From positions 6,182,501 to 6,246,500 of the forward strand of contig NZ_CP134223.1 of the NCBI RefSeq assembly GCF_031599675.1: DNA of 64,000 nt. Direction: 5' to 3'. This DNA comes from Paenibacillus pedocola. GTDB lineage: Bacteria > Bacillota > Bacilli > Paenibacillales > Paenibacillaceae. A program made the position numbers and the translations under genes. The notes under the pieces were generated by a model that was not told the DNA's origin, made no database searches, and was given only the letters and a program-made list of their open reading frames with translations. Positions 51,871-60,881 of the stretch are shown here, piece by piece. Numbering within the stretch: the stretch's first letter is position 1; each line of letters begins with the position of its first letter.

Positions 51871-52674
51871 TTATTGGATTTCCGTCTGATTGTCCTCTAT
51901 GTGCTGGTTCCGGTAACGGCTCGGACTGATGCCCTCCAGGGACTTAAACACCTTGATAAAATACTTGTCTGTCTTATAGCCTACACGTTCACCAATCTCG
52001 CCGATGGACAGCCGTGACTGCAGCAGCATCTCTTTAGCCCGCTGAATCCTCAGGCGCGACAGATATTCACTGAAGGGCACCCCGGCCTGTTCCTTGAACA
52101 GGACACTGAAGTAACTGGCATTCAGGTGAATGCGCGCGGCAACCTCAGCCATCGTCAGCTGCTCATGCAGATGCTGCTCCACATAAGCGATCGCCTCCCT
52201 TACCGGTTCCCCCATTCCGCTTCCGTCCGGATCAATCTGGAACAGCTTCGGATCGACGAGCTTCTCCAGCTTCTCACGCCGCTGCACCTCTTCCTCCTGC
52301 TTCAGCGCAGCCTCCACCACCTGAAGCAGCTCTGCCTTGTCCAGAGGCTTCAGCAGATAGTTAAAAGCCCCAAGCCGCATGGCCTGCTGCACATAATCAA
52401 ACTCGGCATACCCTGAAATTACGATAACGACCGGCTGGCGGGGGCGCTCCTTCAGTGAGCGGATCAGATCAATTCCGCTGACCTCCGGCATCCGCACATC
52501 TGTAATCAGCAGATGCACCTGCTCGTGCTGCAGCCGCTGGCGGGCTTCGACCCCGTTATCGGCCGTTTCCACCACGTATCTGCCACCCGCCCATACCTCC
52601 AGTGTCTGCTTAATGCCCTGCCGCGTCCGCGGCTCATCATCCACGATCAGAATTTTTTTGCTGCCCAGACTCAT
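51871..52674 (-). CDS. YesN-type response regulator (receiver + AraC HTH)
   Basis: 267 residues from the ATG at 52674 (GGGGGG upstream; the longer frame is spurious). Receiver domain 1-120 with the phospho-accepting Asp in LLITDVRMPE and Lys in NYLLKPLDKA. AraC-type double HTH at the C-terminus (about 165-262: MAEVAARIHLNASYFSVLFK and SIGEIGERVGYKTDKYFIKV). The start lies inside the kinase gene (38-base overlap). It probably controls transport or polysaccharide genes, possibly the binding protein just downstream. Confidence 0.92.
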   Translation of the reverse strand: MSLGSKKILIVDDEPRTRQGIKQTLEVWAGGRYVVETADNGVEARQRLQHEQVHLLITDVRMPEVSGIDLIRSLKERPRQPVVIVISGYAEFDYVQQAMRLGAFNYLLKPLDKAELLQVVEAALKQEEEVQRREKLEKLVDPKLFQIDPDGSGMGEPVREAIAYVEQHLHEQLTMAEVAARIHLNASYFSVLFKEQAGVPFSEYLSRLRIQRAKEMLLQSRLSIGEIGERVGYKTDKYFIKVFKSLEGISPSRYRNQHIEDNQTEIQ

Positions 52675-54433
52675 ACATATCCCCCCCATGATTCGGAATT
52701 TCAAAAGTAATAACCGTCCCTGCAGACGGTTCACTGCCGATAACCAGCCCCTCATGCTCTGCGTCTTTCCCGCCATAATAAAGCTTAAGCCGCCGCTGAA
52801 CATTCACAAGACCTACGCCTGTCCCCTTGGAGGAAATAGACGGACCGCCCTCCAGTGCACTGCGAAGTGCACTTAACCTCTCTGCATCCATCCCGGGCCC
52901 ATTGTCGGACACTGTAACCCGGGTCCATCCTGACCGCCCGGAAGGCGCGATCAAGATACTTACAGTGCCGCTGCCGACACGGCTCTCCACCCCATGCAGA
53001 ATGGCATTCTCGACAATCGGCTGAATCAGCAGCTTCGGTACCGGTACAGCAGCTTCCGGCTGTTCCAGTTCAATCGTCCAGGTCAGCCGCTCGCCCATAC
53101 GCATCTCCATGATCTGCAGATACCGCCGCACCTGCTCCAGCTCTTCTCCGAGGGTAACCCATTCATCCATATTCGGACTTCCGATAATATAGCGGAACAA
53201 CCGCGACATGACAACTACCAGCCCTGCCAGCTCTTCTTCCCCCTTCTCCTCCAGCGACCAATTGAACGCTTCCAGGGTATTGAACAAAAAATGGGGATTG
53301 ATTTGCGCCTGTAGTGCCTTCAGCTCCGTACGGCTTTGCAGCATTTCTTTTTCATAGACTACCCGGATCAGATCATTCATATTTGCAATCATTCCATTGT
53401 ACGTGTTATTCAGCTCCCGGAGCTCCATCGTGGAGACCGGCTCCGGATTTGGGGTCAGTACCCCAAGCCTCGTCTTGCGCATCGCCCGGATCAGATGAAT
53501 TATCGGCCTGGTAATCATCGTGGAGAGCAGGAACGAGAGCGACAGAAACAACAGCGTTCCAATTCCGCCTGAGAACAGCAGCACTGTCCGGAGTACTGAG
53601 ATGCCTTTAGTTACATAGCTGACAGGCGTAAGCACCAATAGCGTCCAGTTTGCCTTGTCCGAACGCTGCTTGACCTGCACATACTCCTTGCCCCGGAAGG
53701 TCACGGTCTGGTCGTCGGTCCAAAGGAGCGGCAGGAGATTGGGCTCCGGCGTTTCGCTGCTGCCAAGCAGATGCCCCTCATCACTGACCAGCAGGATCGA
53801 TTCTCCGCTGTCACTGCCGGAGAGCGGATCATTGAGCTGAAAGTAGCTGCGCTGGATTTTGGCTATCAGGTAGCCGCCCCGCGAGAACCAGCGGTCCATC
53901 AGACTGACCTGCCGGATGGCCAGCAGACTCTGGTCATCATTCGGATCGACGCCGATCCAGACCAGCCGGCCTTTCTGCTTATTGGCTTCAGCGATATATC
54001 GGCTGTCAATCCGGGTGCTAAGGCTGCCGTCTTTAATCGGGAACAACAGCCGGTAATCAGCAGTATACAGCTCCAGCGAGCCGACACTCGGCATGTAGGC
54101 CTGATAGCTGGATACGATCTGCAGCAGCGATTGGCGCTGGTTGAAGGATACCTCTTTACCGTTAAGCTCTTCCAGCAGCAGCTGCTGGACCGTCGGGTGG
54201 TTGGCCACCTGCTCCATCAGGCTGTCTATCTGGCCGATCAGCGCATCCAGCCTGCCGTTGGCCTGAACTGCAGTCTGCTGGATGTGCCGTTCAGCATTAT
54301 CTTTAAGGAGCGAAGAAACCCTGTCATACACGAACGCACCTGAAACTGCGATAATAACCAGCATAACCCCCAGAAATCCCAGGAATATTTGATTGCGCAG
54401 TGTATTCATTTCTCTAAATCTACTGAACACCAT
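52637..54433 (-). CDS. YesM-type sensor histidine kinase
   Basis: 598 residues. Membrane segment 1 at about 17-37, an extracytoplasmic sensor (about 38-285), membrane segment 2 (about 288-310), HAMP, then the LytS/YesM-type kinase core: phospho-acceptor His in QAQINPHFLFNTLEAF, then N-box VENAILHGVES and G-box DNGPGMD, GTGVGLVNVQRRL. Starts at the ATG at 54433 after GGGGGAGG (an ATG at 54409 is possible). Together with the overlapping YesN-type gene it is a two-component pair typical of carbohydrate sensing in Paenibacillus. Confidence 0.92.
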   Translation of the reverse strand: MVFSRFREMNTLRNQIFLGFLGVMLVIIAVSGAFVYDRVSSLLKDNAERHIQQTAVQANGRLDALIGQIDSLMEQVANHPTVQQLLLEELNGKEVSFNQRQSLLQIVSSYQAYMPSVGSLELYTADYRLLFPIKDGSLSTRIDSRYIAEANKQKGRLVWIGVDPNDDQSLLAIRQVSLMDRWFSRGGYLIAKIQRSYFQLNDPLSGSDSGESILLVSDEGHLLGSSETPEPNLLPLLWTDDQTVTFRGKEYVQVKQRSDKANWTLLVLTPVSYVTKGISVLRTVLLFSGGIGTLLFLSLSFLLSTMITRPIIHLIRAMRKTRLGVLTPNPEPVSTMELRELNNTYNGMIANMNDLIRVVYEKEMLQSRTELKALQAQINPHFLFNTLEAFNWSLEEKGEEELAGLVVVMSRLFRYIIGSPNMDEWVTLGEELEQVRRYLQIMEMRMGERLTWTIELEQPEAAVPVPKLLIQPIVENAILHGVESRVGSGTVSILIAPSGRSGWTRVTVSDNGPGMDAERLSALRSALEGGPSISSKGTGVGLVNVQRRLKLYYGGKDAEHEGLVIGSEPSAGTVITFEIPNHGGDMYESGQQKNSDRG

Positions 54434-54512
54434 AGCCTCCCCCTCACTGACAGCGTTTCCAACTCTATTTTCCAGAAGTCCGCCTGATTGTCAAGGAAAT
54501 TTGTCTGCCAGC

Positions 54513-54546
54513 ACAGCAAAAAGCCCGTTCCTCAGAGGGAACCGGC
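54513..54546 (-). terminator. Terminator after ydjO
   Basis: On the minus strand GCC.GTTCC pairs with GGAAC.GGC (about 54523-54546) and five T follow (54520-54517 side). Confidence 0.7.
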
Positions 54547-54564
54547 GGGTCTGCTTCAAGCTGC

Positions 54565-54795
54565 TTATCGGATCGAAATCCCTTTTTTCATTTCCTTCAT
54601 CTCATGATTCGTGTTCACGAGCATGGGCAGGATCTTCATGCTTCGGGTCATCGGCGAATTGCACTGCCAGCAGGTAGGTACATATTGAAACGCGAAATTG
54701 TCACGCATCCATCCGGTGCAGCCCTCTTTGGTGCAGGACCAAATGGCAGTATCCTCTTGCGGAAGATCCTCCAGTGCTTTTTTACGAAAATACAT
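54565..54795 (-). CDS. ydjO: YdjO-family cold-inducible zinc-ribbon-like protein
   Basis: 76 residues from the ATG at 54795 after GGGAGGGG. Four cysteines in two pairs (WSCTKEGCTGW and TCWQCNSPM) suggest a zinc ribbon. The sequence DTAIWSCTKEGCTGWMRDNF matches the YdjO family, described as cold-inducible in Bacillus; its molecular role is unknown. It sits next to a cold-shock-protein gene on the same strand but has its own terminator on each side. Confidence 0.85.
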   Translation of the reverse strand: MYFRKKALEDLPQEDTAIWSCTKEGCTGWMRDNFAFQYVPTCWQCNSPMTRSMKILPMLVNTNHEMKEMKKGISIR

Positions 54796-54872
54796 AAGTA
54801 CCCCTCCCTCTAGTTCAAATCTGACGATTGGTATAACCTCTACAGGAACTTAGGACAGGCGGCTCTCTCTAC

Positions 54873-54911
54873 ATAAAAAAAGCTGCCCTCAACTGATGTT
54901 AAGGGCAGCTT
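54873..54911 (-). terminator. Terminator of the cold-shock gene
   Basis: AAGCTGCCCT (54880-54889) pairs with AGGGCAGCTT (54902-54911); on the minus strand a run of seven or more T follows. Confidence 0.9.
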
Positions 54912-54921
54912 AGTTTTCATA

Positions 54922-55122
54922 CTACAGTTTTACAACGTTTTCGGCTTGTGGTCCACGAGCGCCTTGAGTTACGTTGAACTCAACGCGTTGGCCTTCGTCC
55001 AAAGACTTGAAGCCTTCGCCAGTGATTGCGGAGAAGTGTACGAATACGTCGCTTCCACCTTCAACCTCGATAAAACCGAAACCTTTGTCTGCATTAAACC
55101 ATTTAACTGTACCTGTTTGCAT
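54922..55122 (-). CDS. Cold-shock protein (CspA/CspB family)
   Basis: 66 residues from the ATG at 55122 (TTGGAGGTAA upstream). The single OB-fold cold-shock domain carries RNP1 KGFGFIEV and RNP2 VFVHFSAI. It binds single-stranded RNA/DNA and acts as an RNA chaperone. The transcript starts about 150 bases upstream, giving the long leader typical of thermosensitive csp mRNAs. Confidence 0.95.
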   Translation of the reverse strand: MQTGTVKWFNADKGFGFIEVEGGSDVFVHFSAITGEGFKSLDEGQRVEFNVTQGARGPQAENVVKL

Positions 55123-55276
55123 TTGTATTACCTCCAATAGATTATTTAACACATGTCCTTTTATTCCTACGTATTGTACGAACAAATAAAAATTCACACA
55201 TTGGAAAAGGATTCATACGCACAAATGATAACCTTTTACAATATGTGAATTAAGGGTTAAATTTATGATTAATTTC

Positions 55277-55305
55277 ATTGTAGCACACTAAATGACCGAA
55301 AGCAA
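55277..55305 (-). promoter_or_regulatory. Promoter of the cold-shock gene
   Basis: Minus strand: -35 TTGCTT (55305-55300), 17-base spacer, -10 TACAAT (55282-55277). The predicted start near 55270 leaves a leader of roughly 148 bases before the ATG. Confidence 0.78.
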
Positions 55306-55393
55306 AGAATTTAAGAAATTAATTTCAGGGAACTCAGATAGACTGGAGCGGTTTATGCTCCCTTATAGATCATAAACCGCTTAGCAGCAAGCC

Positions 55394-55672
55394 TTAATCA
55401 ATATATCCGGCCAGTCCCTTATCCATCAGATAATCCATTTCCGCATCGAGAATGGTTTCCACTGTCAGCTCGTCCAGCTTCACATCACGCTGGCCTGTCA
55501 CATAATCAACCAGATCATCATTATCAATATCAACTTCGCCTTTGCTGTCCGCTTTGGCATTGTTGATGAAGGTCTGCTCATGCTTCAGGACCCGCTTAAT
55601 CAGCTCGGGATCTACCTTAGTCTTTGCAGCCAATACGGCCAGCAGCTCCTGCTCGTTTACTTTATCGCTCAT
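55394..55672 (-). CDS. Small acidic protein of unknown function
   Basis: 92 residues with a good ribosome site (GAGAGGAGTG) upstream of the ATG. Not recognised. Acidic and helix-rich: an N-terminal helix-forming part (EQELLAVLAAKTKVDPELIK) that looks like a small bundle or HTH-like unit, and DIDNDDLVDYVTGQRDVKLD in the middle. No cysteine, no membrane segment, no signal. It lies alone between the csp gene and an MBL-fold gene. Real by ribosome site and codon use; function unknown. Confidence 0.65.
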   Translation of the reverse strand: MSDKVNEQELLAVLAAKTKVDPELIKRVLKHEQTFINNAKADSKGEVDIDNDDLVDYVTGQRDVKLDELTVETILDAEMDYLMDKGLAGYID

Positions 55673-55746
55673 AATTGTTATTCACTCCTCTCCCGTTATT
55701 GCACAACTATTGTAGCATAGGTCCGGCCTGCACCACTCTTCCTTCA

Positions 55747-56850
55747 TCATCTCCACCACGGAGACGATGGATACGTCTCGGCACCCACATGGACCGGCTC
55801 GCCGATTCTTGGCGTAGCCAGCCGCAGGCCATGCTCTTTCGCCGCCCGCAGCACCCGCTCCACAGGATCAGTCCAGTCATGCATGGCTAATGTAAAGGCC
55901 CCCCAATGAATCGGAATCATCAGCTTGCCCTGCAGATCAATCTGGGCCTGTACCGTCTGTTCCGGCATCATATGAATATCGGACCAGCGCAGATCATACT
56001 GCCCGCATTCCATCAGCGTCAGATCAAACGGCCCATATTTCCGCCCGATTTCTGCAAAATGCGGCCCGTAGCCGCTATCCCCGCTGAAGAAGATCTTGGC
56101 ATTCTCTCCCTGGATGATCCAGGAGCACCACAGCGTGGTGTTGCGGTCCAGCAGGCTGCGTCCCGAGAAATGCCGCGCGGGTGCGCTTGTGAGCGTCAGA
56201 CCGGCAAAGGTGATTTCATCCCACCAGTCAAACTCACGGATACGCTCCCCGCTGATGCCCCACCGCTTCAAGTGGGCGCCGACACCGAGCGGCACGATGA
56301 ACATGGAGGCTTTTTGCTGCAGCTGTCTGATCGTTCCATAATCGAGATGGTCATAATGATCATGAGAGAGCAGCACGGCATCAATAGGCGGAAGATCAGC
56401 CAGCTCTATCGGCAGCTGCCTGCTATAGCGCTTGCCTCCAATGGCTGGAAAGGGGGAAGGCGTACGCCCCAGCATCGGATCCAGAAACAGGGTGACTCCT
56501 TCGATTTCCAGCAATACCGCCGAATGTCCGAACCAGGTCGCCTTAGTTTCCCTGTTCTGCTGAATAGAGCCGGTAAGCACCGGCTGGGGCAGCAGCGGTG
56601 TCTTAGGCCTGGAGTTCGGATTGCCTTTGACAAAATCCTTCAGGATCGAAAGGCCGCCTCCCCGGGGGTTCTCTATTCCAGCCACCGGAAAGGGATAAAC
56701 GAATTTGCCCTGCCGGTATTGAGGTGAGCGGCTGATCGCCGCCCGCTCTGCCTTGGAGGCCCGTGCGCCAAATGCGGGGTATAAGGTCATTACGAAGTAA
56801 ACAGCGGCAATCAGCGCCAGGATCGCCGCCGCGATAAGAATAAAGGTCAT
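55747..56850 (-). CDS. Membrane-anchored MBL-fold hydrolase (NAPE-PLD-like)
   Basis: 367 residues from the ATG at 56850 (AAGGAC upstream). One N-terminal membrane segment (about 2-22), then an MBL domain: TWFGHSAVLLEIEG, LLSHDHYDHLD (HxHxDH), APARHFSGR, FFSGDSGYG and IPIHWGAF. This order is that of the N-acyl-phosphatidylethanolamine phospholipase D-like/UlaG-like group. The substrate in bacteria is unknown; a phospholipid-related role is only a family-based guess. Confidence 0.85.
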   Translation of the reverse strand: MTFILIAAAILALIAAVYFVMTLYPAFGARASKAERAAISRSPQYRQGKFVYPFPVAGIENPRGGGLSILKDFVKGNPNSRPKTPLLPQPVLTGSIQQNRETKATWFGHSAVLLEIEGVTLFLDPMLGRTPSPFPAIGGKRYSRQLPIELADLPPIDAVLLSHDHYDHLDYGTIRQLQQKASMFIVPLGVGAHLKRWGISGERIREFDWWDEITFAGLTLTSAPARHFSGRSLLDRNTTLWCSWIIQGENAKIFFSGDSGYGPHFAEIGRKYGPFDLTLMECGQYDLRWSDIHMMPEQTVQAQIDLQGKLMIPIHWGAFTLAMHDWTDPVERVLRAAKEHGLRLATPRIGEPVHVGAETYPSSPWWR

Positions 56851-56942
56851 ACAGTCGTCCTTCTCTCCTGCCAAATTAAGATCATGGACATATTATAAGG
56901 CGCTGTACAGGGCCGGGCAAACTTTCTGCCTGTCCCCTACGA

Positions 56943-57656
56943 CTAAAGGTTCCAGCCGGGGATTTGCCGCAAGTCCCCATCCCAGATCTGTACCGTGCTG
57001 TTGACCGGAACACCCCGGGGCGACGAGGCTGTCTGAATATAGCAGGAAGCAATTCCGACTGCATTTGCCCCGGCGATGTCTGTGCGCGGATCGTTGCCGA
57101 TCATAATCGCCGAACTCAGATCAGCGCCGTAAGTCTCCGTCAAATAGCGGTAGAACAACGGATCGGGCTTGCTCACACCGGCCTCCGAGGAAATGGCGAT
57201 CCCGTCAAATAAATGCAGGATGCCCAGCATGGTCAGCTCTGCCTCAATGAAGGTCTTCTGGCCGTTGGAGAGCAGGAAGACCTTTTTGCCGCCGCTTCTT
57301 AACCGGCCGAGTATCTCGGCCACACCGTCATACAGGGAAATATGAATCATGGATAAGGTCCGCAGCCACCTAACGGTTTCATGGAGCCAGGCCTGTCCGG
57401 GTTCACCGCCCAGATCACGGGCCACTTCCCGGAACACCTCTTCCATTACGAAATCAGGAAACTGACAGTGGCGAGCAGCAGCCTCCAGCTGCCGGTCCCG
57501 TTCGGCGAGGAACCGCTTCTGCAGCTCCACCCCTGTAATATTCAGACCATGATAACTGAAATGCAGCGACAGACGTTCCCACACCTCAGCCTGCTCTTCA
57601 TCCGTCTCAATATCGATCAGCGTACCGTACAAATCGAAGATATACGTATCATACAT
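56943..57656 (-). CDS. HAD-superfamily hydrolase
   Basis: 237 residues from the ATG at 57656 (GGAGGG upstream). Motif I is FDLYGTLID, with Tyr in place of the second Asp of DxD as in haloacid-dehalogenase-type members; motif II FLLSNGQ, Lys in SKPDPLFY, motif IV IGNDPRTDIAGA. The helical cap is type C1 (about 15-95). Could be a phosphatase or dehalogenase-like enzyme; the Tyr in motif I leaves this open. It is 92 bases upstream of the MBL gene on the same strand. Confidence 0.82.
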   Translation of the reverse strand: MYDTYIFDLYGTLIDIETDEEQAEVWERLSLHFSYHGLNITGVELQKRFLAERDRQLEAAARHCQFPDFVMEEVFREVARDLGGEPGQAWLHETVRWLRTLSMIHISLYDGVAEILGRLRSGGKKVFLLSNGQKTFIEAELTMLGILHLFDGIAISSEAGVSKPDPLFYRYLTETYGADLSSAIMIGNDPRTDIAGANAVGIASCYIQTASSPRGVPVNSTVQIWDGDLRQIPGWNL

Positions 57657-57766
57657 TTTTGCCAATCCCTCCTTACCTGATATAAAAAGTATGCAACAAA
57701 ATTGAGTCCACCAGCGTTTAGTAAACGACACACACCAGACAAACTCACCTAAAGGAGCTTACACAC

Positions 57767-58804
57767 ATGAGACCATCCCTGAAAACAAGCGCAGTCCTCC
57801 TAACCTTATCCCTGGCCCTTTCTACCGGAGCTGTTTCCGCCGCTCCTATGGTCACTTCATTGAATGCGGGCACAGCGCCGCAGGCAGCCAGCAGTACTGC
57901 CGCTAAGACATTCACTATTGAGCTGAACGGCTCGGCCATTTCCGGGAAGGGCTTCCAGCCTTCTGGTGCCAAAGAGCCTCTGATTCCGCTGCGCATCGTC
58001 TCAGAGGCCCTGGGCTTCACCGTCACCTGGAATACAGCTACCAAAGCCGTTGATTTGAACAAAGGGAATATCTTTACAACGGTTAAGAGCGGTGAGAACC
58101 GTTATACCGTCAACAAAATGAACACTACACTCAGCACAGCCCCGCTGACAAAGGAGAACAAGCTGTATGTGCCGGCTTCCTTTGTAAGCAAGGTGCTGCG
58201 CCAGACCATTTCCGTGGAGGGACAGCAAATCGTGATTGCCCCGGCCGCAGAACATATGAAGGAGAGCGGCGTAATCACCGCCATCAACACTGACGGGAAA
58301 TATCCATCCGTGCAGATTAAAGGTACCGGCACCTCCGGCATTGTACTAAATGTAGGCGAAGATACCCTCTTCCAGATGGCTGACGGTACCAAGCTGACAC
58401 TGGCTGACCTGCAAATCGGCATGACCGTTGAAGCAGAACATGCCATGTTCTCAACTAGAAGCCTTCCGCCGCAGACACCAGTTTATCAGATAACGGTGAA
58501 GGACACTGAGAAACCAGCCATGCTGCTCGGTACGGAAGGGACTATCGAGAGTGTAACCACCTCCGAAGACGGCACCCGCATGATCCGCATTAAGGGTACC
58601 GGTCTTAGCGAAACGTCACAAAGCGAGATTGTACTCCGCTTATCCGCCGATACTGCGCTGGTTAAGGAAACCGGAGAGGCAGTGGACGCCGCAGCTATCG
58701 TACAGGGTGCTAAGGTGATCGGCTTCTATGGCCCGATGCTGACCAAGAGCCTGCCGGCAATCGGAACAGCCTGGAAAGTGGTTGTTGTAACCCCGCAGCC
58801 CTAA
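57767..58804 (+). CDS. Secreted stalk-domain (copper amine oxidase N-terminal-like) protein
   Basis: 345 residues with a signal peptide (cleaved after VSA, about residue 25). Residues about 45-165 form the stalk/copper-amine-oxidase N-terminal-like domain (PLIPLRIVSEALGFTVTWNT, TLSTAPLTKENKLYVPASFV) that is common in secreted Paenibacillus proteins. The rest is a repeated beta-rich region (GVITAINTDGKYPSVQIKGT and GTIESVTTSEDGTRMIRIKG). The function is unknown; likely cell-wall-associated. AAAGGAG precedes the ATG. Confidence 0.82.
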   Translation: MRPSLKTSAVLLTLSLALSTGAVSAAPMVTSLNAGTAPQAASSTAAKTFTIELNGSAISGKGFQPSGAKEPLIPLRIVSEALGFTVTWNTATKAVDLNKGNIFTTVKSGENRYTVNKMNTTLSTAPLTKENKLYVPASFVSKVLRQTISVEGQQIVIAPAAEHMKESGVITAINTDGKYPSVQIKGTGTSGIVLNVGEDTLFQMADGTKLTLADLQIGMTVEAEHAMFSTRSLPPQTPVYQITVKDTEKPAMLLGTEGTIESVTTSEDGTRMIRIKGTGLSETSQSEIVLRLSADTALVKETGEAVDAAAIVQGAKVIGFYGPMLTKSLPAIGTAWKVVVVTPQP

Positions 58805-58810
58805 TATACA

Positions 58811-58865
58811 AAAAAACGAACCTCTTTCCACACCGCAGGGATGTGGACAGCCGGGTTCGTTTTTT
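58811..58865. terminator. Bidirectional terminator
   Basis: AAAAAACGAACC (58811-58822) pairs with GGTTCGTTTTTT (58854-58865), with inner TCCACA/TGTGGA. It lies between the convergent stalk-protein and cyclase genes and overlaps the cyclase stop. Confidence 0.88.
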
Positions 58866-60435
58866 ATTTGCGGACCTGCATCAGAACCGGCCGCCGTCCC
58901 AGCGTAACCCTGTTTTTGCCGGCGGTCTTGGATATATACAGGGCCTCGTCGGCCTCACGGTAAAAATCCTCAAAGGTTGCATCACAGCGCTCCGTGAACG
59001 CAATGCCGATGCTGACCGTAAGCCTGATATGAAGTCCGCCGTCCAGACTGACGATATGTTTCTGCACCTCGGCACGAAAGGTCTCCGCTTCCCTGAGCGC
59101 GGCCTCTTCGCTGTCTGCAAAGAAGCATACAGCGAACTCCTCGCCTCCAATCCTGCCGGCGATTCCGTTATTTCCGTATAGCTTAAGTACCTTTTTGGAG
59201 AAATCCACCAGTGCCTGGTCTCCGGCCATATGACCGTATGTATCATTTATTAACTTGAAATCATCAATGTCAAACAGCAGCAGCGCCTTTCCTGACCCGT
59301 CCTGCATGGCATAGTTCTGCACCAGACGCATGAAGTGCCTCCGGTTGTAGAGGCCCGTGAGATCATCTACAGTCGCCTGGTACAGCAGCTCGCGCTCATA
59401 CCGCTTTTTCTCACTGAGATCACGGATCACGATGAGCATGCCTACAGCCTGCCCGTAATTGTTCTCGGTGGCAATCAGAGACAGCCCGTAACAGACGTCG
59501 GGCGTGCCGGGAACCTCAATTTCGAACTGCCCTTCAATCTGCTGGTAGTAATACACCGCCACTTCCCCGTACTGCTCCAGCAGCATGAAGATATTTTTAC
59601 CCACCCATGAGCTGACCTGCCGCTCTGCCAAGGCCGAGAGCATAAGCTCCCCCGCTTCGTTCACATCAATAATATTATTGTAGCGGTCTGTCAGCACGAT
59701 GCCATCCTTCATTTTCTCGACAATTTGCTTCTTCGCCCGGGGGTATAAGGAGAGCTCGGGATCCCTGAACAAAGAGAAATAGGCTATGAGTACAGGCGGC
59801 AAATAGGTAAATGCGGTAAATCCGACAATGGTAATTTTGAGCAGCGGAAGTAAAAAGATAGAGGCGACTGGAATGAAGAGGCTGGCCAGCAGCAGCACGT
59901 TCCATTTGAAATAATATTTCGATGAGCTCTGCAGGGAAACCGCAAGCAGAAAAACAGCGTACACGCCAAAAAGCTGGTCATAGGCAATCAAGGCCATGTT
60001 CAGCACGGTCGGGTGCACTACGATTCCGCTCACGCCCGCCACTGTATTCATGCCCACGCTGCTACGCATCAGATGATGGTAAGAGTCTGTAAAGATCAGC
60101 AGTATATCCAAAACTACCGGAATGCTAATCACTGCAAGCCGCCTGTTCAGCCCCGCCGAAGAACGCGATATGTAATCTTTGATAACAGCATAAGTAAATA
60201 TAGTGCTGAGCAGCAGCGGGACCTGCTGAATGTTTCTAAACCACAGCTTGGCCTGAAAGGAAGCAGAGAGGATCTCTCCGGCCGTAGCCGCAAATATTAC
60301 GCTGACCAGCAGCATTAAGATCCATAAATAGCGTCTTCCTGGTGTGTTATGATGCTTATAAGAGTTGACGCCCATGTAGAGACTTAGAACACTGCCCATA
60401 ATTAAATAATAGGGATAACCCTGCATCCACGGCAT
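58864..60435 (-). CDS. Membrane diguanylate cyclase (7TM + PAS + GGDEF)
   Basis: 523 residues after AGGAGA. Seven to eight membrane segments (about 5-225) of the histidine-kinase N-terminal 7TM type, then a PAS domain (about 235-345; MKDGIVLTDRYNNIIDVNEA), then GGDEF (about 350-510) with DDLTGLYNRRHF, LLLFDIDDFKLINDTYGHMA and the active-site GGEEF (RIGGEEFAV). An RxxD-type inhibitory site is not obvious. It makes c-di-GMP in response to an unknown membrane or ligand signal and could feed the riboswitch at 16075. Confidence 0.9.
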   Translation of the reverse strand: MPWMQGYPYYLIMGSVLSLYMGVNSYKHHNTPGRRYLWILMLLVSVIFAATAGEILSASFQAKLWFRNIQQVPLLLSTIFTYAVIKDYISRSSAGLNRRLAVISIPVVLDILLIFTDSYHHLMRSSVGMNTVAGVSGIVVHPTVLNMALIAYDQLFGVYAVFLLAVSLQSSSKYYFKWNVLLLASLFIPVASIFLLPLLKITIVGFTAFTYLPPVLIAYFSLFRDPELSLYPRAKKQIVEKMKDGIVLTDRYNNIIDVNEAGELMLSALAERQVSSWVGKNIFMLLEQYGEVAVYYYQQIEGQFEIEVPGTPDVCYGLSLIATENNYGQAVGMLIVIRDLSEKKRYERELLYQATVDDLTGLYNRRHFMRLVQNYAMQDGSGKALLLFDIDDFKLINDTYGHMAGDQALVDFSKKVLKLYGNNGIAGRIGGEEFAVCFFADSEEAALREAETFRAEVQKHIVSLDGGLHIRLTVSIGIAFTERCDATFEDFYREADEALYISKTAGKNRVTLGRRPVLMQVRK

Positions 60436-60815
60436 GTCATATTTCTCCTATTTTTGTAATAGCTCTGCCTTATTATATCCTACTATTTTGCACAATTGAA
60501 CCATCCAGAACAAATGTGTCCTATTTTGGAAGCAGAAATTGTCTATCCTATGCCAGATACACACGAAGACCCTACAGGCAGCCTGTAGAGTCTTCAAAAA
60601 GGTGAGAAGTGTTTATTTAGTTATGCCAGTTTCCAATTGCTAGGGGGCTTTTCCTGAAAACAACCGTCGCCACCCTCGGTTCCGTTTCCATTTCAGATAG
60701 TACATGGGTGAATCAACTACCTTTCGGAATACACATTACATGCCGTTCCATCCGTTAATTGATAATTTCCACTTCCCACCTGCTTATTATTACCCGCAAA
60801 ATCTATCGCTTAAAC
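60436..60815. other. Gene-free stretch with a lone hairpin
   Basis: No supported gene. GAAGAC.CTACAGGC (60565-60579) pairs with the following GCCTGTAG.GTCTTC (to 60595); this strong hairpin has no T-run on either strand, so it is not a plain terminator. I see nothing else recognisable here. Confidence 0.6.
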
Positions 60816-60865
60816 AAAAAAAGGATACTGCACCGTCATCACATGACTGCGCAAGTATCCCTTTT
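60816..60865 (-). terminator. Terminator of rpmE2
   Basis: On the minus strand AAAAGGGATACT pairs with AGTATCC and is followed by seven T (60822-60816). It lies 17 bases after the rpmE2 stop. Confidence 0.82.
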
Positions 60866-60881
60866 CTGCTGACTGGATCCC

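Noticed and set aside
60565..60595. Hairpin considered as a terminator for the diguanylate cyclase or rpmE2 region
   Set aside because: It lacks a T-run on both strands, and rpmE2 already has a proper terminator at 60816-60865.
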